NCBI RefSeq assembly: GCF_001570565.1
Contig: NZ_BBXE01000017.1
Location: 272,966 to 336,965, forward strand
DNA length: 64,000 nucleotides
Source: Herbidospora yilanensis
Lineage (GTDB): Bacteria; Actinomycetota; Actinomycetes; Streptosporangiales; Streptosporangiaceae
Reading direction: 5' to 3'
The notes beneath the pieces were generated by a model. That model was not told where the DNA came from, did not search any database, and saw only the letters and a list, made by a program, of their open reading frames with translations. The translations under genes and the position numbers were made by a program. Position 1 is the first letter of the stretch. Every line of letters starts with the position of its first letter. Positions 60,157 through 64,000 of this stretch are shown here, piece after piece.

Positions 60157-60948
60157 TCAGTGTTTGCGGGCCAGGCCCCCGTACTGGTAGACCTCCCGGT
60201 CCCGGTAGTCGGTCAGCGTGTCGGGCCGCCACTGCGGCAGCGACACCACGCCGGGATCGAGCAGGTCGAGATCGTCGAAGAAACGGGCCAGCCGTTCGGG
60301 AGAGCGCAGCACCATCGGGGCCCCGCCCCGGGCGTGCCAGACGTCGACCGCCTGCTGCATCCGCACGCTCGGCGTGCTGCTGGCGATGGCGACGTAGCTG
60401 CCCGGCGACAGGGCGCCGATCAGGGCGTGCACCGCGTCGAGCGCCAGCGTCTCGTCGGCGACGAACTCGATCACCCCCAGCAGCATCAGCCCGACCGGCC
60501 GGGAGAAGTCGAGGGTCTCCGAGGCGGCCTGCAGGAGCGGGTCGGGGTTGCGCAGGTCGGCGTCGAGGTAGTCGGTGGCGCCCTCGGGCGTGCTGTCGAG
60601 CAGGGCGAGGGCGTGGATCAGGACGATGGGGTCGTTGTCGACGTACACGATCCTGGCGGCCGGATTGACCTTCTGGGCCACCAGATGGGTGTTCCCGGCG
60701 CTCGGGATGCCGGTGCCGACGTCGAGGAACTGGTCGACGCCCAGCTCTCCGGCGAGCAGGCCGACGGTCCGGCCGATGAACTGGCGTTCGGCCCTGGCGT
60801 TGATCGGCAGGTCGGGCATGACCGCGATGATCTCGGCGGCGCACTCGCGGTCTGCCGCGAAGTTTTCGGTGCCGCCCAGCCAGTAGTCCCAGACCCGTGC
60901 CGGGTGAGGTATCGAGGTGTCGAGGCGCTGCCGTGGTCTGCTGGCCAT
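60157..60948 (-). CDS. SAV2177-family SAM-dependent methyltransferase
   Basis: The protein (263 residues from the ATG at 60948, preceded by AAGGAGGGAG) matches the large actinomycete family once called DUF574. It has LDTSIPHPARVWDYWLGGTENF near the N-terminus, VDQFLDVGTGIPSAGNTHLVAQ as the SAM-binding loop, VYVDNDPIVLIHALALL, and PVGLMLLGVIEFVADE. The fold is a Rossmann methyltransferase. Substrates are largely unknown; members are abundant in sporulating actinomycetes, often next to regulators. The next gene downstream on this strand is the adenylate cyclase. Confidence 0.88.
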   Translation of the reverse strand: MASRPRQRLDTSIPHPARVWDYWLGGTENFAADRECAAEIIAVMPDLPINARAERQFIGRTVGLLAGELGVDQFLDVGTGIPSAGNTHLVAQKVNPAARIVYVDNDPIVLIHALALLDSTPEGATDYLDADLRNPDPLLQAASETLDFSRPVGLMLLGVIEFVADETLALDAVHALIGALSPGSYVAIASSTPSVRMQQAVDVWHARGGAPMVLRSPERLARFFDDLDLLDPGVVSLPQWRPDTLTDYRDREVYQYGGLARKH

Positions 60949-61050
60949 CTCCCTCCTTCTTCTCCAGCCAACATAACCTCGCCGTCGTCCCGGCACGGCG
61001 AAGCGGAGCCCGCGTTCTGGTCACGAACCCCGCTTACGGCAGAAAATGCA

Positions 61051-64000
<2,950 letters not shown>

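Overview
The window is very GC-rich, gene-dense DNA with GTG/TTG starts and many 4-bp overlaps between genes. Its families are typical of filamentous actinomycetes: a two-domain geosmin synthase, an SAV2177-type methyltransferase, LLM flavin enzymes, MbtH and a giant WD40 STAND protein. I infer a soil actinomycete, probably of the Streptosporangiales type. Genus is a guess from general character, not from a marker gene. No rRNA, tRNA, CRISPR array, insertion sequence or phage gene was seen.

Layout. 0-2.8 kb: end of a polyprenyl synthetase, a TSUP transporter, a lipoprotein, a 39-codon small gene with its own terminator, and a D-amino-acid oxidase. 2.9-13.1 kb: a possible conflict/defence island. 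It holds a three-gene cassette (2-TM protein, cupin, IMPase-like phosphatase), a convergent 2H phosphoesterase, an ArsB/SLC13-type permease and a 1899-residue TIR / decayed metallophosphoesterase / NACHT / pentapeptide / WD40 protein. 13-32 kb: mostly metabolic and housekeeping genes. These include LLM oxidoreductases (one fused to hemerythrin), acyl-CoA dehydrogenase/SDR with a divergent TetR and a palindromic operator, an acetylxylan-esterase-like hydrolase, a three-subunit molybdenum hydroxylase of CO-dehydrogenase form-II type, phosphoglucomutase, a HAD phosphatase, and an LLM/FMN reductase pair. Two genes look damaged: an MFS gene with an early in-frame TGA and a deleted hotdog-like gene.

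32.8-51.6 kb: an unusual small NRPS cluster in two divergent arms. The left arm (minus strand) reads A-T-reductase NRPS, MbtH, C-A-T NRPS, stand-alone thioesterase, two acyl-CoA dehydrogenases, aspartate kinase, MFS exporter and a CGNR regulator. The right arm (plus strand) reads argininosuccinate-synthase-like enzyme, aldo/keto reductase, sulfotransferase, then (past a GNAT gene on the minus strand) CysD and a CysN-CysC fusion that together make PAPS. A 15-bp motif inside an inverted repeat with an 18-bp spacer occurs both upstream of the NRPS arm and upstream of cysD. This ties sulfate activation to peptide assembly. The inferred product is a sulfated, aspartate-family-derived short peptide or amino aldehyde/alcohol.

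51.6-64 kb: an alpha/beta hydrolase, a macro-domain protein, an unrecognised protein with a TauD-type dioxygenase, a TetR-HTH/TPR regulator behind a perfect 14-bp inverted repeat, a FetB-like permease, a small membrane protein, a class III adenylate cyclase, a methyltransferase, geosmin synthase, and a NarL-type response regulator cut by the window end.
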